Shown: positions 1 to 9,132, numbered from the stretch's first letter. The stretch is 24,293 nt of DNA from CAZRGV01 sp964599655 (GCA_964599655.1 CAZRGV010000097.1:1-24293); one strand, 5' to 3'. Numbers and translations are program-made. The notes: generated by a model from the sequence alone, not told the origin.

Positions 1-3000
1 CGCAACGTCCGACCGCGAAAAATGTGCGTTCGGTCGGCTCCACCCAGGGCTCGGCGTAGAGGAAGATGCTTCGCTCGGTCTGTTGTTCCGTGACCAGCAC
101 GCCGTTGAGCCCGATGTTCAGCACCCGAACACCAAACGGCAAGTTGTGGACGTCGATCGGGACACGTCCGGAGAATCCGTTTCGGCGATCAACGGTCAAG
201 GTCATCTCCACGCGTTCACCAGGATGGATTTCAATCCGTTCGGGGCGGAAGCCGATCTTGAGGTTCGGCTCCGGCGTCACCGTGATCCAGCCGCCGCTCG
301 GCCCGCCTGGGTCGTAGGCATGTCGGATCTCGTTCCCTTCCGAACCGGCCACGGCGGCCCTTGCCGAGACGGTCCAGTTTCCCTCGGGAAACGGGGGAGC
401 GTCGGGATCGGCCAACAGCACAAGGTCGGCTGCGTACTGGTCGCGCTCGACGGTGGTTGAGGTGGCCGTGACGCCCGCCGGCAAGTTTTCGAGGGTCACG
501 TCCACGGGGCCGTCGAAGCCGTCGATCCGACTGAGGTTGACGACGACCACGGTTCCGCCACCTCGGGGAATGTTCGGATGGTCGGTGCTCAGCGACACCC
601 GGAAATCCGGTTTTGGGCGCCTCACGACAAGGTGGTAGCCGAATTGGTCGCCGCCCATGCCTCGGACATCCTCGACCCGGACAAGATACGAGCCGTCGGC
701 CGGCGGGTCGAACGTCAGCCGGGCATCCTCGCCGAAGCCGGGGCCGCCATCGTCGTTGCGGTAGTTGAGCGTGACGGGGGCCACGCCGCCGGGCGGAAAA
801 CTCGTGCCTGGCGGGTGGATCTCGACCTTGTAGATCGGCTGGCCTTGCGGGTGATGTTCGGGCGTCGTCTCGAGGAAGCCGATCCGCTCGCCCGGGCTGA
901 TTCTCGAAAGCCCAAGGCCCCAGAACACGGCGTCATCATCGGGGTTCCGCGGGAGTTCGCTGAGCCGCATCAGCTCGCGGCCCACGAGCACGTAATCTCC
1001 CATCGCGAAGCCGTTCCACTGCGTCAGGCGGATGTTCCGACCGGTCGACGCGTGGTCGCGGAAGGCGACTTCCGTTTCCTCCACCGGTCGGAGCACGGCG
1101 CGAGGAACCGGCGACCCGCTGGTGTCGAGAATCTCGATCACCGGGTCGATCGGCGTTCCGAGCCGCTGGCCAAACACCTCGACGATCAGCCGTTCTCCCT
1201 TTCTGGCTTCGAACTTGAAGAGATCACGATCTCCTGGCCGATGGATTCGACCAGAAACCCCTCCGGGCGAGGCGATCGGATTGGCGCTTGAGGGATCGTC
1301 GTTCCCTTCCGACTCGATCGTCTGCAAACCGTCGGCCGCGACGACCTTGAGCCGCCCATCGGTCGAGGCCGACACGATCGAGCCCGGCGTCAGGTCGTCG
1401 CGCTCCCAGGGCTTCGGGAACGAGACCCCGTCGAGGTTCGCGCCCTCCACCGACACGGTTCGATCTTCGCGAACGCCCGCGCGGAAGCCGAGCGGGAAAA
1501 TCGACTCGACGCGTGAAAGCTCACCGGCCCGGATCCGGTAGAAGTGATTGCCCGAACCCCCGAAATCGGCGTCGGCGACCCGGAGCGTCAGGACCATGTC
1601 GCGGGGAACCGCAAAGGTCAGTGTCGGATCGAGCGCGCCGACCGATTGGCTCGATTCCGCCAGCGACCGCCCCGATTCATCGAGCAGTGACAGCAGTCCG
1701 TTGAGGCTCGATCCCATGGGTCGAGCGAGGGTCTCAAAGACCAGCGTCTGCCCCTTCTTGGCCACGAAGCGGAAGTAATCGAGATCTCCGGGCGCATTGA
1801 TCGTTCCGAGCAACGTGGCCGGAAGCGCAACGGGTTTCACCTGACCCGGTTCGTTGTTCGGCTCGACCTCGGCGGTCTCCGGTTCGGACGAGACAGCGAA
1901 GTTCTGAAAGCCGGGCGTGCCGAGCGGGGTCCGAACGCCGAACGCGTGCAAGCCGGGCCGGGCGTCGGGCGCGATCGTCAACTCGACGTCGAGGGCGTTC
2001 GGGTTCGGCTTCTCCCGAGGGAGCCGCTTGACGGTGATTCCCGGCTCGGGAAAGACGATCTCATGCGCCTCGCCGACGCCGTTGCCACTCAAGGTGACCC
2101 GGACGGTGGTTCCTCGCAGGGCCCCTCGCGGGTTTGGCGGGTTGAGTGTTGCGTTTCGCACAAGCTCCGGCGTCTTTGGTTCGGGCTTCGGGGCGTCCTG
2201 AAGCGCGACCGCCGGCTGGCTCGTCGCGGCATCGAACAGAGCCAACGAGCCGTCATATCGTCCCAACGCGATTCGGGACCCGTCCGGACTCATGGCAAGT
2301 GCCAAGGGCCAGTCGGGCTGGCGTCCCAGCGTGGAGCGAGGAGCCAGGCTCGGCAGGTCCCAGAGCTTGACCATCGTGTCCTCCCCACTGGAGAGCAGAG
2401 TCTTGCCGTCGGGCGAAACGACCAGCCGCAAGACCGCGGCGTCGTGGGCGAAGACCGATCGGGACAGCGTGGCCGAGTCCCCCTCCAGAATCCAGGCCCG
2501 AATCGATCGGTCGACCCCGCTGGCCAGCACGGTCTTGCTGTCGGCCGTGAAGGCGACGGCGTAAAGCTCGGCCGTCGCGTCCGACATGGTCACGCGCTTC
2601 CGACCGGTGGCCACGTCCCAGACCTTGACCGTCCGGTCGCCCGAGACGCTCGCCAGGCTCGTGCCGTCGGGCGAATAGGCCACACCATAAACGGCGTCGG
2701 TGTGCTCTTTCAGAGTCCTGATCGGCTTCCCTTCGACGATATCCCAGAGCATGATCAAGCGGTCATAGCTTCCGGTAGCGAGGGTTTTGCCGTCGGGCGA
2801 AAGGTCGGCCGTGAGAATGCCGTCGGCGTGGCCTCGAAACTCGGCGCGTTTCGATCGCGAAGGAATGTCCCAGACGGTCACCGCGCCGAACATTCCCGCC
2901 CGACCGCCCGCGGCGACCAACGTCTTGCCGTCGGGCGTGATTCGCAGGGCCGTCAACGGGCCGGGATGGCCGGCGAGCGTCGCGGTGAGCCTTCCCGTGT

Positions 3001-3541
3001 TCGTTTCGAACAGTTGCACATTTTTACCATGGGATGCCGCCAGCCAGGAGCCGTCGGGCGAATAGACGACGGATGTGATCGGGTCCGACGTGGCGACCTT
3101 GACCTCGACTCTCGGCAGGTGCTTCAAGGGGTCGACCAGCGAGGCGATCGGCGTCTCCCACTCCGAGGGTCCGTCGAGCTTCGCCCCGTCCGCGACCCAA
3201 CGTTCCAGCGTCTGGATTTCCGCGTCGCTCAGGGGTTTCTGCTTGTAGGGCATCCGTGGCGAAGCGCCGGGGCGGATCAGTTCAATCAGGTGGCTGGAGT
3301 CCGGATCGCCCGGTTCGAGGATGCCCTCGCCAAGCGTCTTGCCCCCCTTGCGCAGGAGGGCCATCGTTTTCATGTTCAGACCGCTTTCGGCTTTCTGATC
3401 GTTGTGACATCCCAGGCAGGAACGGACCAGAATGGGCGCGACGTGTTCGCGAAAGCGAACGGGCTTCGGGGAGGGGTCGTCGGCCGCGAGAAGCCAGGGG
3501 ACCAGAACCAGGAACGGGAGGGCGGAACCGGCTCGCTTCAT
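1..3541 (-). CDS. Exported planctomycete cytochrome C / seven-bladed WD40 / PPC-like protein (C-terminus cut by window edge)
   Basis: An uninterrupted frame runs from ATG at 3541 to the left edge, giving about 1,180 visible codons with no stop. A GAGG ribosome site lies five bases upstream. Residues 1-20 form a signal peptide (MKRAGSALPF start, ending LLAA). A planctomycete cytochrome C (PSCyt1-type) domain covers about 28-125, with heme motif CLGCH at 42-46 and probable axial Met97 in an RMP motif. Seven WD40 blades follow at about 150-440, marked by repeated SPDGK turns and VWD/LWD ends. After these come beta-rich PPC-like segments near 560-670 (VEPNNEP...GDLDYFRF) and 745-860 (GDRDLFKFEA), and a third near 960-1000. 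This is a typical planctomycete architecture for an exported c-type cytochrome with a protein-interaction propeller; its reaction is unknown. It is the last visible gene of the minus-strand operon, 34 bases after the small membrane protein. Domain assignment is secure; function is not. Confidence 0.92.
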   Translation of the reverse strand, partial: MKRAGSALPFLVLVPWLLAADDPSPKPVRFREHVAPILVRSCLGCHNDQKAESGLNMKTMALLRKGGKTLGEGILEPGDPDSSHLIELIRPGASPRMPYKQKPLSDAEIQTLERWVADGAKLDGPSEWETPIASLVDPLKHLPRVEVKVATSDPITSVVYSPDGSWLAASHGKNVQLFETNTGRLTATLAGHPGPLTALRITPDGKTLVAAGGRAGMFGAVTVWDIPSRSKRAEFRGHADGILTADLSPDGKTLATGSYDRLIMLWDIVEGKPIRTLKEHTDAVYGVAYSPDGTSLASVSGDRTVKVWDVATGRKRVTMSDATAELYAVAFTADSKTVLASGVDRSIRAWILEGDSATLSRSVFAHDAAVLRLVVSPDGKTLLSSGEDTMVKLWDLPSLAPRSTLGRQPDWPLALAMSPDGSRIALGRYDGSLALFDAATSQPAVALQDAPKPEPKTPELVRNATLNPPNPRGALRGTTVRVTLSGNGVGEAHEIVFPEPGITVKRLPREKPNPNALDVELTIAPDARPGLHAFGVRTPLGTPGFQNFAVSSEPETAEVEPNNEPGQVKPVALPATLLGTINAPGDLDYFRFVAKKGQTLVFETLARPMGSSLNGLLSLLDESGRSLAESSQSVGALDPTLTFAVPRDMVLTLRVADADFGGSGNHFYRIRAGELSRVESIFPLGFRAGVREDRTVSVEGANLDGVSFPKPWERDDLTPGSIVSASTDGRLKVVAADGLQTIESEGNDDPSSANPIASPGGVSGRIHRPGDRDLFKFEARKGERLIVEVFGQRLGTPIDPVIEILDTSGSPVPRAVLRPVEETEVAFRDHASTGRNIRLTQWNGFAMGDYVLVGRELMRLSELPRNPDDDAVFWGLGLSRISPGERIGFLETTPEHHPQGQPIYKVEIHPPGTSFPPGGVAPVTLNYRNDDGGPGFGEDARLTFDPPADGSYLVRVEDVRGMGGDQFGYHLVVRRPKPDFRVSLSTDHPNIPRGGGTVVVVNLSRIDGFDGPVDVTLENLPAGVTATSTTVERDQYAADLVLLADPDAPPFPEGNWTVSARAAVAGSEGNEIRHAYDPGGPSGGWITVTPEPNLKIGFRPERIEIHPGERVEMTLTVDRRNGFSGRVPIDVHNLPFGVRVLNIGLNGVLVTEQQTERSIFLYAEPWVEPTERTFFAVGRC

Positions 3542-3575
3542 GGGGGCCTCGTCACAACGTCGGAAAACCAGGCGA

Positions 3576-4025
3576 TCAGTTGAGATCAAAGCGATGTTTT
3601 CGGTCGATCCAGCAGGCGGCGTTGGAGGGTTGTCCTCCGCCGATGACCCGCTTCCGGGAGCCCGGCATCCAGCGGATCATCCGCTCGTCGAGTGGACCAG
3701 GAAATCCGAGCCGTCGCCGCCGTCGCCTTTCCATCTGAATCGCCGCCAGAGCGTAAACCAGTGCGGCGGCGGCCACCGAATTGAGGCAAATGGAAGCCAT
3801 CGAGCGTCGGAGCCAGTCACGCAGCGGCGAGGGTCTTGGCAAGACGATCTCCGGGGAGGCGACGAAGGCGGTTGGTCGACGTGGCTCAAGTGGACCGCGT
3901 CCGTTCTCCTCGAGGTAGGTCAACCAGGCGGCCAGGAGGTTCACGAACACAAAAACGGGCAACGCCACGACCAGGAGGCAGACGGTTCGCGAGACTCCTT
4001 GACGATCGGGTGGTGTGCTCATCAT
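3576..4025 (-). CDS. Small two-helix membrane protein, unknown function
   Basis: The frame encodes 149 residues; ATG codons at 4025 and 4022 are both possible starts. Hydrophobic segments lie at about 13-37 (VCLLVVALPVFVFVNLLAAW) and 76-97 (SICLNSVAAAALVYALAA). The second is followed immediately by a run of six arginines, so that end should stay in the cytoplasm and place the N-terminus inside too. The loop between the helices is proline-rich. The C-terminus contains an IGGGQPSNAACWIDRK segment. Third codon positions are GC-rich, as expected for a real gene here. It sits 88 bases after the DUF1549/DUF1553 gene and 34 bases before the WD40 cytochrome gene, so it is probably in the same operon and may anchor or assemble that module. 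I do not recognise the family. Confidence 0.68.
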   Translation of the reverse strand: MMSTPPDRQGVSRTVCLLVVALPVFVFVNLLAAWLTYLEENGRGPLEPRRPTAFVASPEIVLPRPSPLRDWLRRSMASICLNSVAAAALVYALAAIQMERRRRRRLGFPGPLDERMIRWMPGSRKRVIGGGQPSNAACWIDRKHRFDLN

Positions 4026-4113
4026 CGGTCATTCCCGGAGGCCGGACAGATCGCACGCAAACAACGGGCCGAATGGAGCGAAACGCCCGATCCTTGATCT
4101 GAGCGGAGGATTC

Positions 4114-6579
4114 TTAGTGGTTGAAGAGGAATTCCTTGCTGGTCAGGGTTGCCCAGTAGAGGTCTTCGATGGCCTGCCGACGCGCCATCTCGACCTCCTT
4201 CGGGTCCGACAGACCTGCGGCCGCTTCCGCCAGGACGGGCAAGATCGTGGCTTTCTCGGATTCGGTTGGGGGCCTGGAGAAGGCCGCCCTGGTCAGCGTG
4301 TCGAGGATTTCGGCGTCCGACTTTGAGGACGTGGCGAGCCGCGACACGATCCCCTTGTCGTCACGGAGCTTGTTGTTCAGGGTGCCGCCGTTCGCCAGGT
4401 GAAGCGCCTGCGAGACGGATGGCTCGGCCGATCGTTCGCAGGAGCAAACGCTTTCTCGGGCTGGACGGCCGAACGAGTCGAGGAACGCGTTTTCGAGTTT
4501 CACGTCGGGAAGCTGGAGGCTGCGCCAGCCCGAGGGGTAGCCGCCGAACGGCGTCGGAACCTCGGTGACTCGGGAAAGGGCGTCGAGCAAGACTTCGGCC
4601 GGGAGTCGCTTGACGCGGTAGTGGCTCAGGAAGCGGTTATCCGATTCGTTGCCGGGAACGGGATCGCTGGATCGCCCGTAGGCGGCGGAGGTCATGATCG
4701 TCCGAATCAGGTGTTTCAGGTCTCGCTTGTGGGCGCGGAAATCGTTGACGAGCCATTCCATCAAGGCGGAGTCGCTGGGCGGGTTGGTGGCTCGGAGGTC
4801 ATCCTCCGGATCGATCAGGCCCCGGCCGAGGAAGTTGGCCCAGACGCGGTTGATGATCGCCTTGTCGAAGTAGGGATTCTCGGGATCTTCCAGCCAGTCG
4901 GCGAACGCCTCGCGGCGGTCGCCCCGCGCCTCGATCGGCAGCGGCCTGGCGTCCAGGGGCTGAGGAGCCATGACGATCCCTTTCCTCGGGTGGCGGATAT
5001 CTCCGTCGGCCGCGACCGCGACGACCACGTCCCCCGACCCCTTGGTGCCGTCCTTGAGCGCCACCCGTGAGAAAAGGTTCGCCATACCATAATATTGATC
5101 CTGCGTCCATTTCTCCATGGGATGATTGTGGCAGCGGGCGCAGGTCAGCGACAGTCCGAGAAACGCCATGCTCGTGCTCTCGGTCAGGTCGATCGGATCA
5201 CGATGCAGGACGAAGTAATTGGCCGCGCCGTTGGCGAGCGTCGAGCCTTTGGCCGTGACGACTCGGCGCGCGAACTCGTCCCAGGGCATGTTGTCCGCGA
5301 CGGCCTCTCGAACGAAGCGGTAGAACGACCACATCGCCGGCCCCGGCAGAGACTTGGACGAAACGAGCAACAGGTCCGACCACTTGTACGCCCAGTAATC
5401 GACGAACTCGGGGCTGGAGAGAAGCTGGTCGACCAGTTTTTCTCGACGCTTTGGATCCTGGCTGGCAAGGAAGGCGTTGACCGCCTCGACCGTCGGCAAG
5501 GTGCCCGTCGCGTCGAGATAGGCGCGACGGAGGAACGTGGCGTCGTCCGCGGGCGGGGAGGGGGGGATGCCCAGCGACTGGAGCTTTTCGAGGTTCTTTT
5601 CGTCGATCGGGTTGTTCCTGGGGGCCTCCGCGAAGACCTTCGGATCGACCTTCGTCGGGTACGGGACCGTGACCGTCGCCAGGTCGACGAGACTCGAGAA
5701 CCAGACCGTGATCGCCGCCTCGCCGTGTCCTTGAACCGTCAGAACGCCCGAATCCTCGTCGACCTTCGCCACGGTCTCGTCGGTCGACGCGAACTTGGCC
5801 CACCGCGTTACGTCGGCGACCCGGCCGTCCGAGTACGTGGCCTGAACCAGGATCTGCTGCGACTGTCCCGGCTGGAAGGTGACCTCGCGGGGCAGGGCGT
5901 GAATCTCCGTGACTCGAGGCTCGTCGGCCCTTGGCCTCGGCATCCCCGCGCCGATCCATTCCGAGAGGATCCGGTATTCCAGCGAGTCGGTCGCGAACCG
6001 CACGCCGCCGCCGTGCTCGACCGCGCCGGTTGGCTTGAGCAGCAACAAGCTCTCCGCCGGCGCGGTCTTGACGATCCGCCGCCCGAGCGCTTGCCGGGTC
6101 AGCACGTCGTAATCAACCTCCGGCCCGTAGCCTCGAAGGGTCAGGCGAAAGCCATTCTTCCCCGCCGCCGCGCCATGGCAGGCTCCCGAGTTGCAGCCCG
6201 CCTTCGTCAGCACCGCGAGCACGTGGTTCTTGAAGCTCCAGGGCGTCTCCCTTCCGAAGTTTTTGACGGTGATGGTCGCGGTCGCCGTCCGATCACCCAC
6301 CCTCGCCCGCAGGGTCGCCGTCCCATCGCGCTTCGGGGTCACGGTCCCGTCGGCCGAGACGCTCGCGACCTCCGGAGGGTCGATCGAGAAGACGGCCTTC
6401 AGCGTCTCATCGGCCCGGAAGATCCCGTCATCCCGCGACTCGACCACGAATCGCTGGGTGGCCTTGGGCCCGTCGAGGGTCGTCGTCCCCGGCAAGAGAA
6501 CCAGGTCCGAGGCCCGAGCCGACGGCAACGACCAAAACGCCAGAAGTCCAAGAAGCATTCCAGGAACGAGTCGTCTCAT
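4114..6579 (-). CDS. Exported Ig-like / cytochrome / DUF1549 / DUF1553 protein
   Basis: From ATG at 6579 the product is 821 residues and begins with a clear signal peptide (MRRLVPGMLLGLLAFWSLPS); GCGAGG lies about ten bases upstream. The frame stays open to 6753, but that extension overlaps the methyltransferase gene and would bury the signal sequence. Order of domains: a Big_2/Ig-like domain at about 28-105; a planctomycete cytochrome domain at 115-215 with heme-type motif CNSGACH at 129-135 (C-x4-CH, one of the spacings used in this family); a second Ig-like domain at 225-305; DUF1549 at about 322-530 containing CARCHNHPMEKW near 480-491; and DUF1553 at about 575-780, with the conserved CSCERS motif after it. 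The families (PSCyt2/PSD1) are nearly restricted to planctomycetes and relatives. Their chemistry is not established; partnership with DUF1501 proteins is the usual genomic pattern and is seen here. Confidence 0.93.
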   Translation of the reverse strand: MRRLVPGMLLGLLAFWSLPSARASDLVLLPGTTTLDGPKATQRFVVESRDDGIFRADETLKAVFSIDPPEVASVSADGTVTPKRDGTATLRARVGDRTATATITVKNFGRETPWSFKNHVLAVLTKAGCNSGACHGAAAGKNGFRLTLRGYGPEVDYDVLTRQALGRRIVKTAPAESLLLLKPTGAVEHGGGVRFATDSLEYRILSEWIGAGMPRPRADEPRVTEIHALPREVTFQPGQSQQILVQATYSDGRVADVTRWAKFASTDETVAKVDEDSGVLTVQGHGEAAITVWFSSLVDLATVTVPYPTKVDPKVFAEAPRNNPIDEKNLEKLQSLGIPPSPPADDATFLRRAYLDATGTLPTVEAVNAFLASQDPKRREKLVDQLLSSPEFVDYWAYKWSDLLLVSSKSLPGPAMWSFYRFVREAVADNMPWDEFARRVVTAKGSTLANGAANYFVLHRDPIDLTESTSMAFLGLSLTCARCHNHPMEKWTQDQYYGMANLFSRVALKDGTKGSGDVVVAVAADGDIRHPRKGIVMAPQPLDARPLPIEARGDRREAFADWLEDPENPYFDKAIINRVWANFLGRGLIDPEDDLRATNPPSDSALMEWLVNDFRAHKRDLKHLIRTIMTSAAYGRSSDPVPGNESDNRFLSHYRVKRLPAEVLLDALSRVTEVPTPFGGYPSGWRSLQLPDVKLENAFLDSFGRPARESVCSCERSAEPSVSQALHLANGGTLNNKLRDDKGIVSRLATSSKSDAEILDTLTRAAFSRPPTESEKATILPVLAEAAAGLSDPKEVEMARRQAIEDLYWATLTSKEFLFNH

Positions 6580-6700
6580 GGTGCGGGGGCCTCGCGATCG
6601 TGGAGAGAGGGCCATGAGGGTTCGGTGGGTGCAACGGAAGGAGTCGTTCGGTGGGACTGCGTTGACAGCTACCATCGTTGAGGTTCGGTTGCGTGCAAGG

Positions 6701-7504
6701 TCATGTCGGACTCCCAGTGCTGGAATCGGTTCGGGGCTTGACCCCCCGGACAAGCGTCCGCCAGCAGTCGATCCGTACCGACCCGTTGGCCTGTTCGGTC
6801 GCCCGGAAGCCTCTCGCCTGTGGGCCCGTTAGCAAGAGGCGACGAACCACGTCCTTGGCCTCGCTCGGCGTGCCTCGGTCGAACCACTCGTCGAAATCGA
6901 GCGAGAACGATTCTTCGACGTGTCGAATCTCGACGAGCCCGGCGCTCGCCAGCAGATTCACAAGGGCGCCGGGCGAAAGGTTGGCCGTGTGCGAGCGGTC
7001 GCGCAGACGCTCGATCGATTGATGCCAGTCCGCGCGTTTCGGATCGGGGTCCGTCGTGTGATCCGAAACGACGAGGACCCCGCCCGGCTTCAAGAATTGA
7101 ACCTGCCGTCGAACGAACGCCAGCGGATCGGGCACGTGGTGAACCACGTATCGCGAGACCGCCGCGTCGAAGTCGCCGGGAAGCGCCGCCGCCATGACCG
7201 AGGCTTGCTCGAAGCGAGCGCGATCACCGTACGACGCGCAGCGATTGCGGGCCCTGGCGATCATCTCGGCCGACAGATCCACGCCAAAGACCCGGTGCCC
7301 CTCCGCCAGGAAGGCCGACGCGACCAGCCCCGGACCGCAACCCGCGTCGAGGATCGTCGAGTCCGCGGGCAGATCGGCCCAACGTACCAGGCGCGACAAC
7401 GCCTCTGGGTCGATCTGCACCGGTGCCCGCTCGAACCGAGCGGCCTGACCATCAAAGGCCGAGGCCAGCTTGCGGTCGTGTTCGGTCGAAGTGGGCGTCG
7501 ACAT
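6701..7504 (-). CDS. Class I SAM-dependent methyltransferase
   Basis: The 267-residue product has a Rossmann methyltransferase fold. Motif I is ILDAGCGPGL at 51-60, the acidic end of strand beta-2 is FGVDLS at 73-78, and the post-motif region VVHHVPDP lies at 120-127, followed by LKPGGVLVVSDH at 138-149. This pattern matches the UbiE/Methyltransf_11 group, which methylates small molecules such as quinones or lipids; the substrate cannot be read from the sequence. There is no signal peptide, so it should act in the cytoplasm, unlike its exported neighbours. A GAGG ribosome site lies about nine bases before the ATG at 7504. The gene lies between the DUF1501 gene (95 bases upstream) and the DUF1549/DUF1553 gene (start 121 bases downstream), all on the same strand. 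The position may be functional or an insertion into the usual pair. Confidence 0.9.
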   Translation of the reverse strand: MSTPTSTEHDRKLASAFDGQAARFERAPVQIDPEALSRLVRWADLPADSTILDAGCGPGLVASAFLAEGHRVFGVDLSAEMIARARNRCASYGDRARFEQASVMAAALPGDFDAAVSRYVVHHVPDPLAFVRRQVQFLKPGGVLVVSDHTTDPDPKRADWHQSIERLRDRSHTANLSPGALVNLLASAGLVEIRHVEESFSLDFDEWFDRGTPSEAKDVVRRLLLTGPQARGFRATEQANGSVRIDCWRTLVRGVKPRTDSSTGSPT

Positions 7505-7599
7505 GGACCAAAGCCTCGGGAGGAGTCAGCCGCCGGGAGACCTCCTCGAACTGGCGGGCCCGACGGGTCCCATTCGAAGAGTTCCAGGATCGGATTCAA

Positions 7600-8973
7600 T
7601 TAGAAGAGCTCCAGGATCGGCTCGACGCCGTGATCGACAACCCGGATGGGCCGGTTTTGCGGACCAGGCAGCAAGGTCTCCAGGTCGATCCCGAGCCCGT
7701 GGTAGACCGTCGCGGCGATCTCAGCGGTCGTGACCGGCCGATCCTTGGGCGCGTACCCGATCTCGTCCGAGGCCCCGACGACCCGCCCGCCCTGGATCGG
7801 ACCGCCCGCGAAGAGGACTGTCCAGCAGTTGGGATGGTGGTCGCGACCACCCGCTGGGTTGATCTTCGGCGTCCGGCCGAACTCGCCGAAGGCCAGGACC
7901 ATCGTGTTCTCCAGCAAGCCCCGCTGATGAAGGTCTTCAATCAACGAGGCATACCCGTTGTCGAAGTTGGGCGCGATCACCGTTGGGTAATCGGCCACCG
8001 AGGTGAACGGCGACGATCCGTGACTGTCCCAGGTCAGCTCGTTGAAGACCGTTTCGAACTGGTTGATCGTCACGAACCGCACGCCGCGCTCGATCAAGCG
8101 GCGGCCCATCAGGCAGCATTGGCCGAACCGCGTCCGCCCGTAGCGGTCGCGGACTTCCGTCGGCTCCTGGCTCAGGTCGAACGCCTCGCGCGTCGACGGG
8201 CTCGACATCAGGGCGTACGCCTGCCGGAAGTTGGCGTCGAGCAATCGGGCGTCGGGCGAGGCCTCGAACGCCTTGACCGAGCCGTCGATCGCCTCTCGCA
8301 GTTTCCGGCGCCTGGCTTCTCGAACCGACGTGATGTAGTCCGGCGGCAACAGGTCGGGAACCTTGAAATCCTTCTCGTTCGGATCGGCGTTCAGGACGAA
8401 TGGGTCATAGGTTTTGCCCAGGTAGCCGGCGTTCTGACCGTGCGGCATGTTGCCGCCCGTCGGCCCGATCGGCCGAGGCGCCAGCACGTGCGGCGGGGCA
8501 TCGCCGCGAGGCCCCTTGAGATAAGCCAGAACGCTCCCGTAGTGCGGGTGCTCGATCCCGCCGGTGAAGAGCCGCCCGGTCTGCATCATCTGGTGGCCGG
8601 TGTCGTGCACCGCCGTCGCCTGGTGATAGACCGTCCGGACGAGCGAGACCTTGTCCATCAGGCCCGCGGTCCGGGGAAAGATCTCGCTGATCTGAATGCC
8701 CGGAACCTTGGTCGCGATCGGCTGGAACGGTCCACGGATTTCCGCCGGCGCGTCGGGCTTCGGGTCCCAGGTGTCGAGTTGCGACGGACCGCCGACGAGG
8801 AACAGGAGGATGCAGTTCATGTCCCGGTCGCGATTGACCGCGCCTCGAGCCTTCAAGGCTTCCAGCGAGGTCATCCCCAGTCCCATCATCGCCAGCGAAC
8901 CGGCGTGGAGAAAGTCGCGGCGGGTCAGGCCGTCGCAGAAGCGTACGGGCTTGCGCGCATCGAGACGGATCAT
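7600..8973 (-). CDS. DUF1501 protein with twin-arginine signal
   Basis: The 457-residue product opens with a twin-arginine export motif, TRRDFLHAG at 17-25, followed by a hydrophobic segment, so it should cross the membrane folded. The body matches DUF1501 of the alkaline phosphatase/sulfatase-like superfamily. Typical signatures are LVGGPSQLDTWDPK near 59-72, HDTGHQMMQTG, ERGVRFVTINQ, and the C-terminal EFGRTPKINPAGGRDHHP block, which holds probable metal-binding residues. The catalysed reaction is unknown. In planctomycetes these proteins are usually paired with DUF1549/DUF1553 cytochromes, one of which lies downstream on the same strand. A GAGG ribosome site sits eight bases before ATG 8973, and a good promoter lies at 9036-9065, making this the probable first gene of the operon. 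Length and motifs look complete. Confidence 0.93.
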   Translation of the reverse strand: MIRLDARKPVRFCDGLTRRDFLHAGSLAMMGLGMTSLEALKARGAVNRDRDMNCILLFLVGGPSQLDTWDPKPDAPAEIRGPFQPIATKVPGIQISEIFPRTAGLMDKVSLVRTVYHQATAVHDTGHQMMQTGRLFTGGIEHPHYGSVLAYLKGPRGDAPPHVLAPRPIGPTGGNMPHGQNAGYLGKTYDPFVLNADPNEKDFKVPDLLPPDYITSVREARRRKLREAIDGSVKAFEASPDARLLDANFRQAYALMSSPSTREAFDLSQEPTEVRDRYGRTRFGQCCLMGRRLIERGVRFVTINQFETVFNELTWDSHGSSPFTSVADYPTVIAPNFDNGYASLIEDLHQRGLLENTMVLAFGEFGRTPKINPAGGRDHHPNCWTVLFAGGPIQGGRVVGASDEIGYAPKDRPVTTAEIAATVYHGLGIDLETLLPGPQNRPIRVVDHGVEPILELF

Positions 8974-9035
8974 GGGAAGGACCTCGGTTCAGGTAGGCCA
9001 GAGTCCTGGGCTGGGGCGGGTTTCACCAGTTTGTC

Positions 9036-9065
9036 ATCGTACAGTGCCCGAATAGAGGGGGTCAA
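9036..9065 (-). promoter_or_regulatory. Promoter for the DUF1501-led operon
   Basis: Read on the minus strand, TTGACC (9065-9060) and TACGAT (9041-9036) are separated by 18 bases. The expected transcript start is near 9029, about 55 bases before the ATG at 8973. The -35 and -10 boxes are the same as those in front of the 107-residue gene at 15145. Confidence 0.6.
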
Positions 9066-9132
9066 CCAGGGACGCCAACGGCTGAAATTCTTGCCTTTGG
9101 CCCGTTCGACGGTTAGCGTCGACATCGGACAA

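Noticed and set aside
2280..3130. Recurring gccgtcgggcga-like repeats, at first sight a DNA repeat array
   Set aside because: They encode the SPDGK turns of the WD40 blades; a protein repeat, not a CRISPR or DNA repeat element.
1946..3583. Long plus-strand frame (545 codons)
   Set aside because: Exactly opposite the WD40/PPC-like cytochrome gene, whose domains are unmistakable; the plus frame is an arginine-rich shadow.
5095..6681. Plus-strand frame of 528 codons
   Set aside because: Antisense to the DUF1549/DUF1553 gene, arginine- and glycine-rich, with no domain.
6580..6753. N-terminal extension of the DUF1549/DUF1553 protein
   Set aside because: Overlaps the methyltransferase gene and would place 58 residues before a clear signal peptide; ATG 6579 has a better ribosome site.
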